From: Clostridium sp.
GTDB taxonomy: Bacteria; Bacillota; Clostridia; Acetivibrionales; Acetivibrionaceae
Length of the DNA: 36,734 nucleotides
Direction: 5' to 3'
Assembly (NCBI GenBank): GCA_012798835.1
Contig: JAAZML010000165.1
Coordinates: forward strand, 1-36,734
The translations under genes were made by a program, and so were the position numbers. The notes beneath the pieces are model-generated. The model saw only the letters and a program-made list of their open reading frames with translations, did no database searches and was not told the DNA's origin. Of the stretch, positions 36,616-36,734 are shown in pieces (the first letter of the stretch is position 1; each line of letters starts with the position of its first letter).

Positions 36616-36692
36616 GGGCCTTTAGCTCAGTTGGTTAGAGCAACCGGCTCATAACCGGTAGGTCCGGGGTTCGAGTCCCTGAAGGCCCACCA
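36616..36692 (+). tRNA. tRNA with CAT anticodon, probably tRNA-Ile2 (lysidine), possibly elongator tRNA-Met
   Basis: Acceptor GGGCCTT/AAGGCCC, anticodon arm ACCGG, CTCATAA, CCGGT, T-loop TTCGAGT, discriminator A, encoded CCA. C4-G69 and C5-G68, the pairs that TilS recognises in lysidine-modified tRNA-Ile2, are present, and the 5' half is very close to Bacillus tRNA-Ile(CAU). Automated callers would label it Met. Confidence 0.85.
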
Positions 36693-36697
36693 TTTTA

Positions 36698-36734
36698 GCC
36701 CAGATAGCTCAGTCGGTAGAGCAGAGGACTGAAA
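36698..36734 (+). tRNA. tRNA-Phe (anticodon GAA), truncated by window end
   Basis: 5' half GCCCAGA, D-arm GCTC/GAGC, then GAGGA, loop beginning CTGAAA: anticodon GAA at 36731-36733. The 3' half lies beyond the window. It starts 5 nt after the previous tRNA. Confidence 0.9.

Overview
The window looks like a chromosomal segment of a low-GC, Gram-positive, spore-forming anaerobe of the class Clostridia. The evidence is the AT-rich sequence, strong GGAGG-type ribosome binding sites, frequent TTG and GTG starts, the long clostridial form of glutamyl-tRNA synthetase, RNase J, TmcAL, a small YjcZ/SscA-like glycine-rich peptide, SLH-anchored and sortase-anchored surface proteins, and tRNA genes with encoded CCA. 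I see no phage, insertion sequence, CRISPR array or defence system.

Positions 1-3350 (+ strand): a partial COG2403-type GTPase (cyclic 2,3-diphosphoglycerate synthetase-like), then tRNA-Glu(CTC) with its own promoter, then gltX. Two mutually exclusive hairpins lie between the tRNA and gltX. A 20-bp-arm bidirectional terminator separates gltX from the convergent minus-strand block.

Positions 3353-17400 (minus strand, read right to left): a promoter and an attenuator-like leader, then purE-purF-purM-purN-purH-purD, nadD-yqeK-rsfS-leuS-copA. It combines purine synthesis, NAD synthesis, ribosome silencing, leucyl-tRNA charging and copper export. An internal promoter precedes rsfS. purC, purL, purQ, purS, purK and purB are absent from the window. 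The pur leader does not match the guanine, PRPP, ZTP or THF riboswitch consensus sequences I could check by eye.

Positions 17401-20255 (minus strand): an AEC-family permease, nadA with a promoter that carries a tandem direct repeat over the predicted start site, and an unrecognised 100-residue protein.

Positions 20256-28137: on + an acidic lipoprotein and tmcAL. On minus, RNase J (tail-to-tail with tmcAL, its terminator lying inside the last tmcAL codons), a 719-bp gene-free stretch with an 82-nt nested palindrome, a GT4 glycosyltransferase and a PIN-PhoH ATPase.

Positions 28138-36734: tRNA-Gln(CTG); a cohesin-SLH surface protein and a sortase-anchored (NPKTG) seven-bladed propeller; three microproteins (one transmembrane, one with a J-domain-like HPD motif, one YjcZ-like); three tandem M42 aminopeptidase paralogues, the last of which has lost nearly all its metal and catalytic residues; and the start of a tRNA cluster (a CAT-anticodon tRNA, probably Ile2, then tRNA-Phe cut by the window end).

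The best candidates for undescribed biology are the pur-operon leader, the M42 pseudoenzyme in its triad, the tRNA-Glu/gltX switch, the palindrome near 24580, and the nadA operator-like repeats. Function names come from recognisable motifs and family resemblance read by eye. No database search was possible.
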